Shown piece after piece: positions 28,664-37,919 of a stretch of 64,000 nucleotides of DNA. Below the pieces are notes generated by a model. That model did no database searches. It saw nothing but the letters and a program-made list of their open reading frames with translations, and had not been told where the DNA came from. Source of the stretch: Variovorax boronicumulans NBRC 103145 (GTDB lineage Bacteria; Pseudomonadota; Gammaproteobacteria; Burkholderiales; Burkholderiaceae_C); contig NZ_BCUS01000001.1 of assembly GCF_001591345.1 (NCBI RefSeq), positions 62,001 through 126,000 of the forward strand, in the 5' to 3' direction. A program made the position numbers and the translations under genes. The first letter of the stretch is position 1; each line of letters opens with the position of its first letter.

Positions 28664-29922
28664 GAGCCCTCTTTTCCATTGCGTGGCGCAGCGCCTGGAA
28701 CCGCCGCTTCACGCTCGCGCTGACGGTGTTCTCGATCGCGCTGTCGACCTTCCTGCTGCTGGGCGTCGAGCGCATCCGCACCGAGCTGCGCGAGAACTTC
28801 GCGTCGTCGGTCTCGGGCACCGACCTCATCGTGGGCGCGCGCACCGGCTCCACGCAGCTGCTGCTGTACTCGGTGTTCCGCATCGGCGCGGCCACCAACA
28901 ACATCTCATGGAAGAGCGTGCAGGCCTTGCAGGCGCACCTCGGCGTCGACTGGGTGGTGCCGCTGTCGCTGGGCGATTCGCACCGCGGCTTCTCGGTGCT
29001 GGCGACCACGCCCGACTACTTCTCGCACTTCCGCTACGGCGACCGGCAGACGTTGAAGCTGCGCGAGGGCAAGCCCTTCGACGCGCTGTTCGATGCCGTG
29101 GTCGGTGCCGAGGTGGCCGACAAGCTCGGCTACCACGTGGGCCAGAAGATCACGCTGGCCCACGGCAGCGGCGAGCTCAACGTGGCCGAGCATGCCGACA
29201 AGCCCTTCACCGTGGTGGGCGTGCTCGCGCGCACCGGCACGCCGGTCGACCGCACGGTGCACATCGGCCTCGCTGCGATGGAAGCCATCCACCTCGAATG
29301 GGTGGGCGGCGCGCCGATGCCGGGCGTGAAGATCCCGGCCGAGCAGGTGCGCAAGTTCGACCTCACGCCCAAGAACGTGACGGCCGCGCTCGTGGGCCTG
29401 AAGAACCGCGCCGCCGTGTTCGGCGTGCAGCGCTGGATTTCGACGTACACCGGCGAGCCGCTGATGGCCATCCTGCCCGGCGTGGCGCTCGACGAACTGT
29501 GGAGCGTGATCGGCATCGGCGAGAACGCGCTGCTGCTGATGTCGGCCCTGGTCGCGCTCGTGAGCCTCGCGGGGCTGGTGTCGGTGGTGATGGCGGGCCT
29601 GAACGAACGCCGCCGCGAGCTCGCCGTGCTGCGCGCCGTGGGCGCGGGCCTGCGCCATGTGCTGGCGCTGCTGGCGCTCGAAGGCGCACTGGTCACCGTG
29701 CTGGGCGTGCTGCTGGGCGTGACGATGGCGGTGCTCGGCATCGCCCTGCTCTCGCCATGGCTGCAGGCGCAGTTCGGGCTGACGCTGAGCCTGTCCGAAC
29801 CTACACTGAACGAATGGCTGCTGACGGCGAGCCTGCTGGTCGCCGGCTGGCTCGCGAGCCTGCTGCCCGGCATCCGGGCCTACCGACTGTCGCTGGCCGA
29901 CGGCCTTTCTCCGAGAATCTGA
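28660..29922 (+). CDS. ABC transporter permease, FtsX/MacB type, of the Zrg-like cluster
   Basis: A 420-residue protein with one N-terminal helix (about 18-38), a periplasmic domain of about 230 residues, and three C-terminal helices, the FtsX/MacB layout. The C-terminal ELAVLRAVGAGLRHVLALLALEGALV coupling region and NERRRELAVLR are typical. It pairs with the overlapping ATPase gene. In the Zrg system of Vibrio the corresponding membrane protein is needed for growth in low zinc; direction of transport in this family is still debated. Confidence 0.85.
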   Translation: MRALFSIAWRSAWNRRFTLALTVFSIALSTFLLLGVERIRTELRENFASSVSGTDLIVGARTGSTQLLLYSVFRIGAATNNISWKSVQALQAHLGVDWVVPLSLGDSHRGFSVLATTPDYFSHFRYGDRQTLKLREGKPFDALFDAVVGAEVADKLGYHVGQKITLAHGSGELNVAEHADKPFTVVGVLARTGTPVDRTVHIGLAAMEAIHLEWVGGAPMPGVKIPAEQVRKFDLTPKNVTAALVGLKNRAAVFGVQRWISTYTGEPLMAILPGVALDELWSVIGIGENALLLMSALVALVSLAGLVSVVMAGLNERRRELAVLRAVGAGLRHVLALLALEGALVTVLGVLLGVTMAVLGIALLSPWLQAQFGLTLSLSEPTLNEWLLTASLLVAGWLASLLPGIRAYRLSLADGLSPRI

Positions 29923-29924
29923 CC

Positions 29925-30551
29925 ATGACGAAGACCTCCACACCCCGCGTGCTCACCGCCCTGTCGATGCTGCTGGCCGGCGCCGGCCTCGCAGCCGCCG
30001 CCTGGGCCGCCGAGCCCGCACCGAAGGACACCACTGCGACCAACCCGCTGGGCGGCAAGCCGGCCGCAGCCGCGCCGCAGGCCGCGTCGGGCCAGCCGCG
30101 CCAGATCAGCTGGGAAGAACTGGTGCCCAAGGACTGGGACCCGGCCAAGGCCTTCAAGGGCATCGACCTGAGCACGCTCGACGACGGCGACCCGCGCGCC
30201 AACGAGCTGCTGATGAAGATGCAGGAAGTGTCGAACAACGCGCCCACCAACCCCGCGCTCAACGGCGTGGAAGTGAAGATTCCCGGCTTCATCGTGCCGC
30301 TCGAAGAAGCCAAGGGCGAGGTCACCGAGTTCCTGCTCGTGCCCTACTTCGGCGCCTGCATCCACACGCCGCCGCCGCCGGCCAACCAGATCCTGCACGT
30401 CATTCCGCAAAAGGGCGCCAAGTTCCGCGCCATGGACACCGTGTGGGTCACCGGCAAGCTGCAGACGCTGCGCAACGACTCGATGATGGGCGTGAGCGGG
30501 TACCACGTGAAGGCCAGCAGCGTCACCAAGTATTCGGGCGGCGCCAAGTAA
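29925..30551 (+). CDS. DUF3299 exported protein of the Zrg-like cluster
   Basis: A 208-residue exported protein with a signal peptide (cleavage near AAWAAEP, about residue 29), a Pro/Ala linker, then ISWEELVPKDWDP and the core block PYFGACIHTPPPPANQ, which defines DUF3299. This motif, with one Cys and one His, is the most conserved element and could bind a metal. It is two bases after the permease stop and probably the last gene of the operon. Its partnership with DUF2796 and ABC genes is recurrent; its biochemical role is not known. Confidence 0.82.
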   Translation: MTKTSTPRVLTALSMLLAGAGLAAAAWAAEPAPKDTTATNPLGGKPAAAAPQAASGQPRQISWEELVPKDWDPAKAFKGIDLSTLDDGDPRANELLMKMQEVSNNAPTNPALNGVEVKIPGFIVPLEEAKGEVTEFLLVPYFGACIHTPPPPANQILHVIPQKGAKFRAMDTVWVTGKLQTLRNDSMMGVSGYHVKASSVTKYSGGAK

Positions 30552-30737
30552 CGACAGAGGTTCTTCCCCGGGCGATCGCCACGTCGCCCGGTGGTCTCGT
30601 GGTCCTGCGCCGACAGGACGGGCGGCGCACCGCCGACACAGACCGTTGCATCCGGGGCGCAGGCTGTGTCATCGCCTGCTCTGGCCCGCCGTTGAAGGAG
30701 TTCCGGGCACCCTGCCGGCGTCTTCAGGACATGCCAG

Positions 30738-33053
30738 ATGACACCCTCTCCCCACCGCCCCCTCCTTCAGCGGCGCCTCATGGCTTCGCTGTGCGTCGCA
30801 GCGTTGTTCGTTGCAGGCTGCGACAAGCCCGCACCGCCGCCTCCCACCGCTGAAGCACCGGCCACCCAGGCCCCCGCGCCCGTCGCCGCGCCGGTGCCCG
30901 CCGCCTACACGCCGCCTTCGGCCGAGCAGCTCTACCAGCTGGTCGCGCCGATTGCGCTGTACCCCGACAAGCTCGTCGCGCAGATCCTGGCCGGTGCCAC
31001 CTACCCCGATCAGATCACCGCGGCCCACGGCTGGCTGCAGCAGAACCCCACGCTCAAGGCCGGCCCGCTCGCCGATGCCGCCAACCAGCAGCCGTGGGAC
31101 CCGAGCGTGAAGTCGCTCACCGCGTTCCGGCCCGTGATGGACCAGATGGCCGGCAACATCGCGTGGACCACCTCACTGGGCAAGGCCTACTACAACGACC
31201 CGGCCGACGTGATGAACGCGATCCAGGTGATGCGCCAGCGCGCATCGAAGGCCGGCCGCCTCAAGAACAACGACAAGCTGCGCGTGGCGCGCGCCGCAAC
31301 ACCGCCCAACTACACGCCCGCGCCCGACATGCAGCCGATGTACGCGGGCCCCCTGGTGATCGAGCCGCCCGAGGAACTCATCACCATCGAGCCCGTGCAG
31401 CCCGACGTGGTGTACGTGCCGCGCTACGACCCGCAGGTGGTGTACGACATGCCCGTGGCCGTCTACCCCGGCTATGCCTATGCACCGCCGCCGGTGGTGG
31501 TCGAGCCCGGCTACAGCCGCGGCCAGGTGGCCGCGGTGGGCGCGCTGGCCTTCGGCAGCGGCGTGATCGTCGGCTCGGCGCTGGAGCGCCACGGCTGGGG
31601 CTGGAACGCCTGGAACATGAACTGGGGCGCACCGCGCTGGCGCGACCGCGCGGCACCGCCGCCCCCGGCCTACCGGCCTGCGGTGGTCTACAACAACAGC
31701 ACGTATGTCTCGCGCTCGACCACGGTGGTCAACAACGTGCGCAACGTCTACAACAACAACTACGCAGGCGATCGCAGCGGCGCGCCGATCGGCGCGCCGG
31801 CATGGCAGGCGGCGCAGCAGCAAGAGGAGCTGCAGCAACAGGCGCGTGCCCAGCAACAGCAGCAGCAACAACAAGCGCTGATGCAGCAGCAGGCAGCCCA
31901 GAACCAGGTGCGCGAACAACAGCAGGCGCAACAGGAACAGGCACGGCGCCAGCAACAGGTGCAGCAGGAACAGGCCTTGCGCCAGCGCCAGGACCAGCAG
32001 GAGCAAGCCCGTCGACAGCAGATGCAGCAGCAACAAGCGGCACAGAACCAGCAGCGCCAACAACAGGCCCAGCAAGAGCAGGCGCGTCGCCAGCAGCAGA
32101 TGCAGCAGGACCAGGCCCTGCGCCAACGCCAGGATCAGCAGGAACAAGCCCGTCGCCAGCAGATGCAGCAACAGCAGGCCACGCAAGAACCGCAGCGTCA
32201 ACAACAGGCCCAGCAGGAGCAAGCCCGTCGCCAACAGATGCAGCAACAGCAGGCCGTGCAGGACCAGCAACGTCAACAACAGGCGCAGCAGGAACAGGCA
32301 CGGCGTCAGCAGCAAGCGCAACAGGAGCAGGCACTGCGTCAACGCCAGGACCCGCAGGACCAAGCCCGTCGCCAGCAGATGCAGCAGCAACAGCAGGCCG
32401 CGCAAGAGCAGCAGCGCCAACAACAGGCCCAGCAAGAGCAGGCGCGTCGCCAGCAGCAGGCGCAGCAACAGGAACAGGCGTTGCGCCAACAACGCCAGGA
32501 CCAGCAGGAGCAGGGCCGCCGCCAACAGATGCAGCAGCAACAGGCGCAACAGGAACAGCTACGTCGCCAGCAGGAACAGCAGCAGGCCCAGGCCGCCCAG
32601 CAACAGCAACGGCAGGCGCAGCAGGAACAGGCCCGGCGCGCGCAGCAGATGCAGCAGCAGGCTCAACAGGAACAGGCCCAGCGAGCGCAGCAGATGCAGC
32701 AACAGGTTCAACAGGAGCAGGCCCGTCGCCAGCAGCAGCAGCAACAGCAACAACAGGCGCAGGCCCAGGCCGCGCAGCAGCAACGCCAGGCCCAGATGGA
32801 ACAGGCGCGCCAGATGCAGATGCAACAGCAGCAAGCCGCCCAGGCCCAGCAACGCCAGCAACAGGAGCAGATGCAGCGCCAGCAGATGCAGCAACAACAG
32901 CAGGCCGCGCAGAACCAGGCCCGCCAGCAGCAGCACCAGCAGGAACAGATGCAACGCCAGCAGGCGCAACAGCAGCAAGCCCAGGCTCAGGCCGCCGCGG
33001 CGGCAGCTGCCGCCCATCGCCGCCGCCCGGGCGATCCCAACGCACCGCAGTGA
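30738..33053 (+). CDS. DUF3300 lipoprotein with giant Gln-rich tail
   Basis: A 771-residue protein. Residues 13-28 are a lipoprotein signal with lipobox VAGC; Cys28 is followed by Asp29, which in enterobacteria favours inner-membrane retention. A Pro/Ala linker (29-56) leads to a DUF3300 domain (about 57-260: APIALYPDKLVAQILAGATYPDQI, then DVVYVPRYDPQVVYD). A Tyr/Asn-rich stretch (about 310-350) precedes a tail of about 400 residues made almost only of Gln, Arg, Ala, Glu and Met, in degenerate units like QQEQARRQQMQQQQA. The tail should form long charged helices or coiled coil. ATG 30738 is chosen because it keeps the signal. Function unknown; the tail suggests a scaffold or cell-envelope linker. 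Confidence 0.82.
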   Translation: MTPSPHRPLLQRRLMASLCVAALFVAGCDKPAPPPPTAEAPATQAPAPVAAPVPAAYTPPSAEQLYQLVAPIALYPDKLVAQILAGATYPDQITAAHGWLQQNPTLKAGPLADAANQQPWDPSVKSLTAFRPVMDQMAGNIAWTTSLGKAYYNDPADVMNAIQVMRQRASKAGRLKNNDKLRVARAATPPNYTPAPDMQPMYAGPLVIEPPEELITIEPVQPDVVYVPRYDPQVVYDMPVAVYPGYAYAPPPVVVEPGYSRGQVAAVGALAFGSGVIVGSALERHGWGWNAWNMNWGAPRWRDRAAPPPPAYRPAVVYNNSTYVSRSTTVVNNVRNVYNNNYAGDRSGAPIGAPAWQAAQQQEELQQQARAQQQQQQQQALMQQQAAQNQVREQQQAQQEQARRQQQVQQEQALRQRQDQQEQARRQQMQQQQAAQNQQRQQQAQQEQARRQQQMQQDQALRQRQDQQEQARRQQMQQQQATQEPQRQQQAQQEQARRQQMQQQQAVQDQQRQQQAQQEQARRQQQAQQEQALRQRQDPQDQARRQQMQQQQQAAQEQQRQQQAQQEQARRQQQAQQQEQALRQQRQDQQEQGRRQQMQQQQAQQEQLRRQQEQQQAQAAQQQQRQAQQEQARRAQQMQQQAQQEQAQRAQQMQQQVQQEQARRQQQQQQQQQAQAQAAQQQRQAQMEQARQMQMQQQQAAQAQQRQQQEQMQRQQMQQQQQAAQNQARQQQHQQEQMQRQQAQQQQAQAQAAAAAAAAHRRRPGDPNAPQ
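31812..33008 (+). repeat. Degenerate CAG/CAA-rich coding repeat
   Basis: About 1.2 kb of imperfect tandem repeats of CAG and CAA codons punctuated by CGC/CGT, GAG/GAA, GCC/GCG and ATG. The period is variable, roughly 36-60 bases, with units such as CAGGAACAAGCCCGTCGCCA recurring. Mixed synonymous CAG/CAA use shows it is maintained as coding sequence. The low density of stop-forming triplets leaves several other frames open across it. Confidence 0.9.
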
Positions 33054-33093
33054 ACCCGCGGCTCCTGCCGCGGGCGCACTGCGCGCTACGAAC

Positions 33094-34365
33094 TCAGTTC
33101 TTGCCGATCTCGGTCAGCAGCCGCGTCACGAGGTACAGGCGCGGCACGATCGAGTCGACCTCGATGTACTCGTCGCGCGCGTGGTAGCCGAAGCCCGCGA
33201 GGCCGAAGCTCTCGACCACCGTGGCCTTGCCCGAGCGGCCCGCGAAGCCCGCGTCGGTGCCGCCGCCGGTCATCGGCGTCAGCGCCAGTTCGCGGTCGAG
33301 CTCCTTGTAGATCGCCTGCGCCTTCTCGGCCAGCGCGCGGCCCTTGGCGCCCGCGACGAAGGCCGGGCGGCCCACCTCGACCTTCACCGTGGTCTCGGTG
33401 TCGGGAATCAGCTTGCCGCTGGCGATCTTGGCCTGCAGCGCCTCGGTGAGTTTCTTCTCGGCGCCGGGCTGGGTGATGCGGATGTCGCCCAGCGCCTGCG
33501 CCTTCTCGGTGATCTGGTTGATCGGGCCGGTGGCGCGCGCCACGGTCCAGTTCAGCGTCACGCCGGGGATGTCCTTGGCGAGGTCCTTGGTCTGCAGCAT
33601 CTGGTACGACAGCTCGTACAGCGCGTTGCGGCCCAGCTCGGGCGCGGCGCCGGCGTGCGCCGCGCGGCCCTTCACCTCGAGCGTGGCCTGCGCGATGCCG
33701 GCGGCGCCGAGCAGCAGCGACTCGCCCTTGGCCACCGCCTTGGCGGCCGTCGGCTCGAAAGACAGCACCGTGTCGTGCAGGTCGGCCGTCGTGGCGATGA
33801 GTTCGCCCGAGCCCACCGAGCCCACCTCTTCGTCGGGGTTCACGAGCACGGTGAGCGTGTCGTAGTCGCGCCAGCCCGCGTCGGCCAGGATCTTCAGCGA
33901 CGCCATCATCACCGCGAGGCCGCCCTTGTCGTCGGCGATGCCGGGGCCGTAGATGCGGTTGCCGTCCACCTTGTAGGGCTGGCTGTTCAGGATGCCCGGC
34001 GCGTACACCGTGTCCATGTGGCCCTGCAGCATGATCTTGCGCTTGCCCGTGCCCTTGATCGTGCCGATGACGATGTCGGCCCCCGCACCGGCCGATGCCT
34101 TGCGGCGCTCCGTCTTGAAGCCGGCCGCCTTCAGGCGCCCTTCGATCACGTCGGCCATCTTCATCAGGCCCTCGACATTCAGGCTGCCCGACTCGATGGA
34201 CACCATCTCCTTCAGGTTGTCGATGACGGCGGGCTGCGCCTTCTCGGCAGCGGCCAGGAGCTTCGCATCGGGTGCCGCCTGCGCGGTGGCCACGGCGCCG
34301 AGCGCCAGGCCGCAGGCCAGGGCGACGGAACGCAGGGAGAAGAAAGACGAGGTACGCATGGTCAT
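33094..34365 (-). CDS. M20 family zinc peptidase, glutamate carboxypeptidase (CPG2-like), exported
   Basis: A 423-residue M20 peptidase with an N-terminal signal peptide (cleavage after TAQAAP, about residue 29). The metal-binding blocks are LQGHMDTVY, GIADDKGG and NPDEEVGSVGS, with a dimerisation domain between about residues 210 and 320. These match carboxypeptidase G2, which removes C-terminal glutamate from folates and peptides in the periplasm. ATG 34365 is preferred over an upstream ATG that would put 16 non-signal residues in front. It is divergent from a methyltransferase gene. Confidence 0.87.
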   Translation of the reverse strand: MTMRTSSFFSLRSVALACGLALGAVATAQAAPDAKLLAAAEKAQPAVIDNLKEMVSIESGSLNVEGLMKMADVIEGRLKAAGFKTERRKASAGAGADIVIGTIKGTGKRKIMLQGHMDTVYAPGILNSQPYKVDGNRIYGPGIADDKGGLAVMMASLKILADAGWRDYDTLTVLVNPDEEVGSVGSGELIATTADLHDTVLSFEPTAAKAVAKGESLLLGAAGIAQATLEVKGRAAHAGAAPELGRNALYELSYQMLQTKDLAKDIPGVTLNWTVARATGPINQITEKAQALGDIRITQPGAEKKLTEALQAKIASGKLIPDTETTVKVEVGRPAFVAGAKGRALAEKAQAIYKELDRELALTPMTGGGTDAGFAGRSGKATVVESFGLAGFGYHARDEYIEVDSIVPRLYLVTRLLTEIGKN

Positions 34366-34501
34366 GAGAGTCTCTTTTCCTAGAGTGATTGGCGGGCGCC
34401 AGCATAGCGACATGGCGGGCGAAGCGGCGCAAATCGGCGACAGCGCCCGGGCGGCGGTTTACAGTGCGCCGCATCCTTCCACACGCCGCCTGTCCAAGAC
34501 C

Positions 34502-35140
34502 ATGAGCCTCGCGAACGACGCCAGATTCTGGGACCGCAGCTCGCGCCGCTACGCCAAGAGCGCCATCGCGGACGAGGCCGGCTACGCGCGCACGCTCGAG
34601 CGGACCCGCGCCCTGTTCAAGCCCGACGCGCGCGTGCTCGAACTGGGCTGCGGCACCGGCACGACGGCCCTGCGCCTTGCGGGCCACGTCCGCGCGTACC
34701 TGGCGACGGACATCGCCGAAGGCATGATCGCCATCGCCGAAGAGAAGCACGCCGCCGCCCCGGTCCCCGGCCTGGCGTTCCGCGTGGCGACCGCCGAGAC
34801 GCTGGCACCGAACGAAGGCCCCTTCGACGCCGTGCTGGGCTTCAACTACCTCCACCTGGTGCGCGACCTGCCCGGCACGCTGCGCCGCATCCACGCCCTG
34901 CTCGCACCGCAGGGCCTCTTCGTCTCCAAGACGCCCTGCCTCGGCGACATGACCCCGCTGCTGCGGCTGGCCTTGCTGCCCGCGATGCGTGCGATCGGGC
35001 TGGCGCCGCATGCCGGTGTGTTCCGGGCGGCGGAGCTGGGGGCTCATCTGCAGGCGGCCGGCTTCGAGGTGCTTGCGAGCGAGAACCACGCGACGAAGGG
35101 TGGCGAGAACCGCCCTTTCATCGTGGCGCGCAAGCGGTGA
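34502..35140 (+). CDS. Class I SAM-dependent methyltransferase
   Basis: A 212-residue Rossmann-fold methyltransferase. Motif I is VLELGCGTGTTAL (about residues 45-57), motif II YLATDIAEGMI, motif IV FDAVLGFNYLHLV, and post-motif LLAPQGLFVSKTP. The N-terminus SLANDARFWDRSSRRYAKSAI is shared with a family found widely in Proteobacteria. Start at ATG 34502; the frame is open further back but that part lies in the divergent promoter region. Substrate unknown, probably a small molecule. Confidence 0.83.
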   Translation: MSLANDARFWDRSSRRYAKSAIADEAGYARTLERTRALFKPDARVLELGCGTGTTALRLAGHVRAYLATDIAEGMIAIAEEKHAAAPVPGLAFRVATAETLAPNEGPFDAVLGFNYLHLVRDLPGTLRRIHALLAPQGLFVSKTPCLGDMTPLLRLALLPAMRAIGLAPHAGVFRAAELGAHLQAAGFEVLASENHATKGGENRPFIVARKR

Positions 35141-35316
35141 CCCGGGCTTCGGCGCGTGGCGTCGCCCCGCCCCCATCCGCTACCATCCGAGCCGCGGTGC
35201 AAGCCGCGCCCGGGCCCGCGGGAAGGGTTGAACCCACTTGCCTTCTTCATGACGATCCACAGCCTTTTGTGCAGCCGGATTTGCGGGTCATCGGCGCCTG
35301 ATGCACGGAGGTTTCC

Positions 35317-36969
35317 ATGAAGCGCATTCCCGCCCGGCCCGACATCGGCCACCTGAAGAAGCAGGCCAAGGAACTGATTGCCCTCTACCGAAGCAACGAC
35401 CCCGAGGCCTTTCACCGGTTTCGCAGCGCCTTGCCGGCTGCGTCGGGCAAGACCGATGCCGCCCTCGCAGCCCAGGGCTTGCGCCTGCACGATGCGCAGT
35501 CGTGCGTGGCGCGCGAGTACGGCTTCGCCTCGTGGGCCGACCTGCAGGGCTTTGTCCACGCCCGCAGGGCGCAGGCCGATGACCCGGCCCAAGCAGTGCT
35601 CCATTGGCTGCGCCTCGTGTACGCGGGCGACATCGCCGGCGGCACGAACCGCGCACGGCCCGCGGTGGCCTTGCGTATGCGCGACGAGAACCCTGCCCTC
35701 GCGGCGGGTGGCGACCCTTGGGTGGCCTGCGCCATCGGCGACGAAGCCGCGCTGCGCCACGCCACCGCGCAAGACCCGGCATGGGTCCATCGCGCGGGTG
35801 GCCCGCTGCACCTGCCGCCGCTCGTGGCCGTCACGCATTCCGGCCTGATGCGACTGCCCGGCCATCGCGAACGCCTGCACGCGTGCGCGAAGTTCCTGCT
35901 CGACGCCGGCGCCTCGCCCGATCAGTCCGCCGGCAACCGCTGGCCTCCCGCATCGCTCGAAGCGCCGGCCGACACCGAGCGGCTTTCCGCGCTGTACGGC
36001 GCGGCCGGCCAGAACCACGACCCTGAGCTGACGAAGCTGCTGCTCGATGCAGGAGCCGACCCGAACGACGGCGAATCGCTGTACCACTCGCTGGACCAGC
36101 CTGCCTGCACGAAGCTGCTGCTGGAAGCCGGCGCGCGCGTGACGGGTTCGAACGCGCTGTACCGGGTGCTCGACCTGGACGACGTCCAGACGCTGCGCCT
36201 CCTGCTCGCACACGGCGGCGACGCGAACGAGCCGCCGCAGGGCCCGCCCATCTCGGACTGGGGTTCGCCGCTGCTGTGGGCCCTTCGTCGCCGCCGCTCG
36301 CCCGCACACATCGAAGCCCTGCTGACCGCCGGTGCACAACCGAACGTGTCCACGCCGGATGGCACGCCCGCACACACCATCGCCCTGCGCTTCGGGCTGA
36401 CCGAGGTCGCACAGCTGCTGCAGGCCGCGAGCGGCGACCCGGCGCCACTCCCCACCAGCGAGGCCTTCATCGCCGCATGCGCGCGCGGCGACGAAGCCAC
36501 GGCGCGCAAGCTGCAAGCGCAGCACCCTGGCCTCATCGGCTCGCTCGAGCCCACGCAGCTTCGCCTGCTGCCCGAGCTCGCGGCCCAGGGCTGCAGCGAT
36601 GCGGTGAAGGCGATGGTCGCGCTCGGCTGGCCGCTCGAAGTGCGTGGTGGCGACTGGGACGCCTCGGCGCTCAACCACGCCGTGTTCTGCGGCGATGCGG
36701 CGCTCACCCGGTTCCTGCTCGACCACGGTGCCGACTGGCAGGCGCCGCACGGCTTCGGCGACAACGCCTGCGGCACCTTGTCGTGGGCCTCGCTCAACGA
36801 GCCCGTCGAAGGCGGCGACTGGGTCGGCTGCGCCCAGGCCCTGGTGGCGCACGGCATGCCTCCGGCGCGGCCCGACCCGCAGAACGCGGACGGCGTGCTC
36901 CTCGGGGCGCGGCGCAGCGTGTTCTCGGACGAGGTCACGGACTTCCTGCTGGGCGCATCGATGGCGTGA
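35317..36969 (+). CDS. Ankyrin-repeat protein
   Basis: A 550-residue cytoplasmic protein. Residues 1-85 form an N-terminal module (LKKQAKELIALYRSNDPEAF, then HDAQSCVAREYGFASWADLQ) that precedes ankyrin arrays in many soil bacteria. From about residue 200 onward come imperfect ankyrin units with the typical LLLDAGADPNDG, LLLEAGARVTG, LLLAHGGDANE, ALLTAGAQPNV and FLLDHGADWQAP turns, at least eight repeats. GGAGG is 5 bases before the ATG. There is no signal peptide or catalytic domain, so it most likely binds another protein. No partner is evident from neighbours. Confidence 0.85.
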   Translation: MKRIPARPDIGHLKKQAKELIALYRSNDPEAFHRFRSALPAASGKTDAALAAQGLRLHDAQSCVAREYGFASWADLQGFVHARRAQADDPAQAVLHWLRLVYAGDIAGGTNRARPAVALRMRDENPALAAGGDPWVACAIGDEAALRHATAQDPAWVHRAGGPLHLPPLVAVTHSGLMRLPGHRERLHACAKFLLDAGASPDQSAGNRWPPASLEAPADTERLSALYGAAGQNHDPELTKLLLDAGADPNDGESLYHSLDQPACTKLLLEAGARVTGSNALYRVLDLDDVQTLRLLLAHGGDANEPPQGPPISDWGSPLLWALRRRRSPAHIEALLTAGAQPNVSTPDGTPAHTIALRFGLTEVAQLLQAASGDPAPLPTSEAFIAACARGDEATARKLQAQHPGLIGSLEPTQLRLLPELAAQGCSDAVKAMVALGWPLEVRGGDWDASALNHAVFCGDAALTRFLLDHGADWQAPHGFGDNACGTLSWASLNEPVEGGDWVGCAQALVAHGMPPARPDPQNADGVLLGARRSVFSDEVTDFLLGASMA

Positions 36970-36989
36970 AGCGGGACGGTGCCGCGCGC

Positions 36990-37817
36990 TCAGCGCACCA
37001 CCATCGCCCCGAACACCACGATCAGCAAGACCAGGTAGACCTTGGCGTGGATGCGGTCCGGAATGCGCCCGATCCACAGCGCGGCGACGCGGATGCCGAT
37101 CCACGAGCCCACCACGAGCGCCGCCGCCGCGCGCACGTCGACATACCCGACATGCCACGGCCCGAACGCCGGCGTCGAGGTGGCGGACAGGGCCACATAG
37201 GTGGCCGTGCCCGCCAGCGCCACCGGCAGGGACAGCGGGTTGGCCATGGCCGTCGCGCGGCTCATCTCGATGCCGCGACGGCGCATGAGCGGCACCGTCA
37301 TCACGCTGCCGCCGACACCGAGAAACGCGGCAACCCAACCGATCGCCAGGCCCGACAGCGCCGTGGCCGCGGGAGAGAGCGCCGCCTTGCTCGCCACGGG
37401 CGGCGAAAGAAAGCCGGGGCGCAGCCAGCAGTCCACGATCGTCAGCGCCAGGTACGCGGCAAATGCCCAGCGCAGCCATTCCCCGTGGACCGCCGTGGCG
37501 GCCATCGCACCCAGCACCGCACCGGCACCGATGACGCCCAGCAGCGGCCGGATGTGCGACCAGTCCAGCGTTCCTGCGCGCTGATGGCGCCATGTGGCCA
37601 GCAGCGCGCCGAAGACCATCACGCAGGTGGAGGTGGCCACCGCGATCTGCATGGCCGACTGCCCGACGGCGCTGTCGGCCGCATTCAGCTGGGACAGCAG
37701 CTGGTAGAGCAACGGGACCACGACGAATCCGCCGCCGAAACCGAACAGCACGGTGGTCACGCCCGTCAGGCATCCGCACACCACCAACATCACATACAAC
37801 GACACAAGGCACTCCAT
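36990..37817 (-). CDS. Sulfite exporter TauE/SafE family membrane protein
   Basis: A 275-residue membrane protein with about eight helices. GVTTVLFGFGGGFVVVPLLY in the first repeat and GWVAAFLGVGGSVMTVPLM in the second are the paired Gly-rich signatures of TauE/SafE permeases, which export sulfite, sulfoacetate or other organic anions. ATG 37817 is used; a GTG two codons upstream is possible. It is divergent from an AraC-type regulator 103 bases away, whose direct-repeat target may lie between. The transported anion is unknown. Confidence 0.83.
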   Translation of the reverse strand: MECLVSLYVMLVVCGCLTGVTTVLFGFGGGFVVVPLLYQLLSQLNAADSAVGQSAMQIAVATSTCVMVFGALLATWRHQRAGTLDWSHIRPLLGVIGAGAVLGAMAATAVHGEWLRWAFAAYLALTIVDCWLRPGFLSPPVASKAALSPAATALSGLAIGWVAAFLGVGGSVMTVPLMRRRGIEMSRATAMANPLSLPVALAGTATYVALSATSTPAFGPWHVGYVDVRAAAALVVGSWIGIRVAALWIGRIPDRIHAKVYLVLLIVVFGAMVVR

Positions 37818-37874
37818 CGACACGGAAAGAAGCCTCGAGGCTAGAGTTCGAGGGGCTGGCGCGCTTGCGATGTT

Positions 37875-37903
37875 CGGTCAACAATATTTGCGTTCCGGCC
37901 AAC
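37875..37903. promoter_or_regulatory. Possible AraC-type direct-repeat operator
   Basis: CGGTCAAC (37875-37882) and CGGCCAAC (37896-37903) are direct repeats 21 bases apart, two helical turns, the spacing used by AraC-family dimers. They lie between the divergent TauE and AraC genes. Inferred from pattern only. Confidence 0.35.
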
Positions 37904-37919
37904 CCACCGACCCGCTGCC

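Noticed and set aside
31812-33008. Repeat array considered as CRISPR or tandem satellite
   Set aside because: Units vary in length and keep one reading frame with synonymous changes. There are no uniform spacers and no cas genes.
31094-33187. A 697-codon + frame and long - frames across the Gln-rich repeat
   Set aside because: Repeats of CAG/CAA codons leave other frames free of stops. The products are simple Ala/Gly/Thr/Pro or Leu strings without starts, signals or domains.
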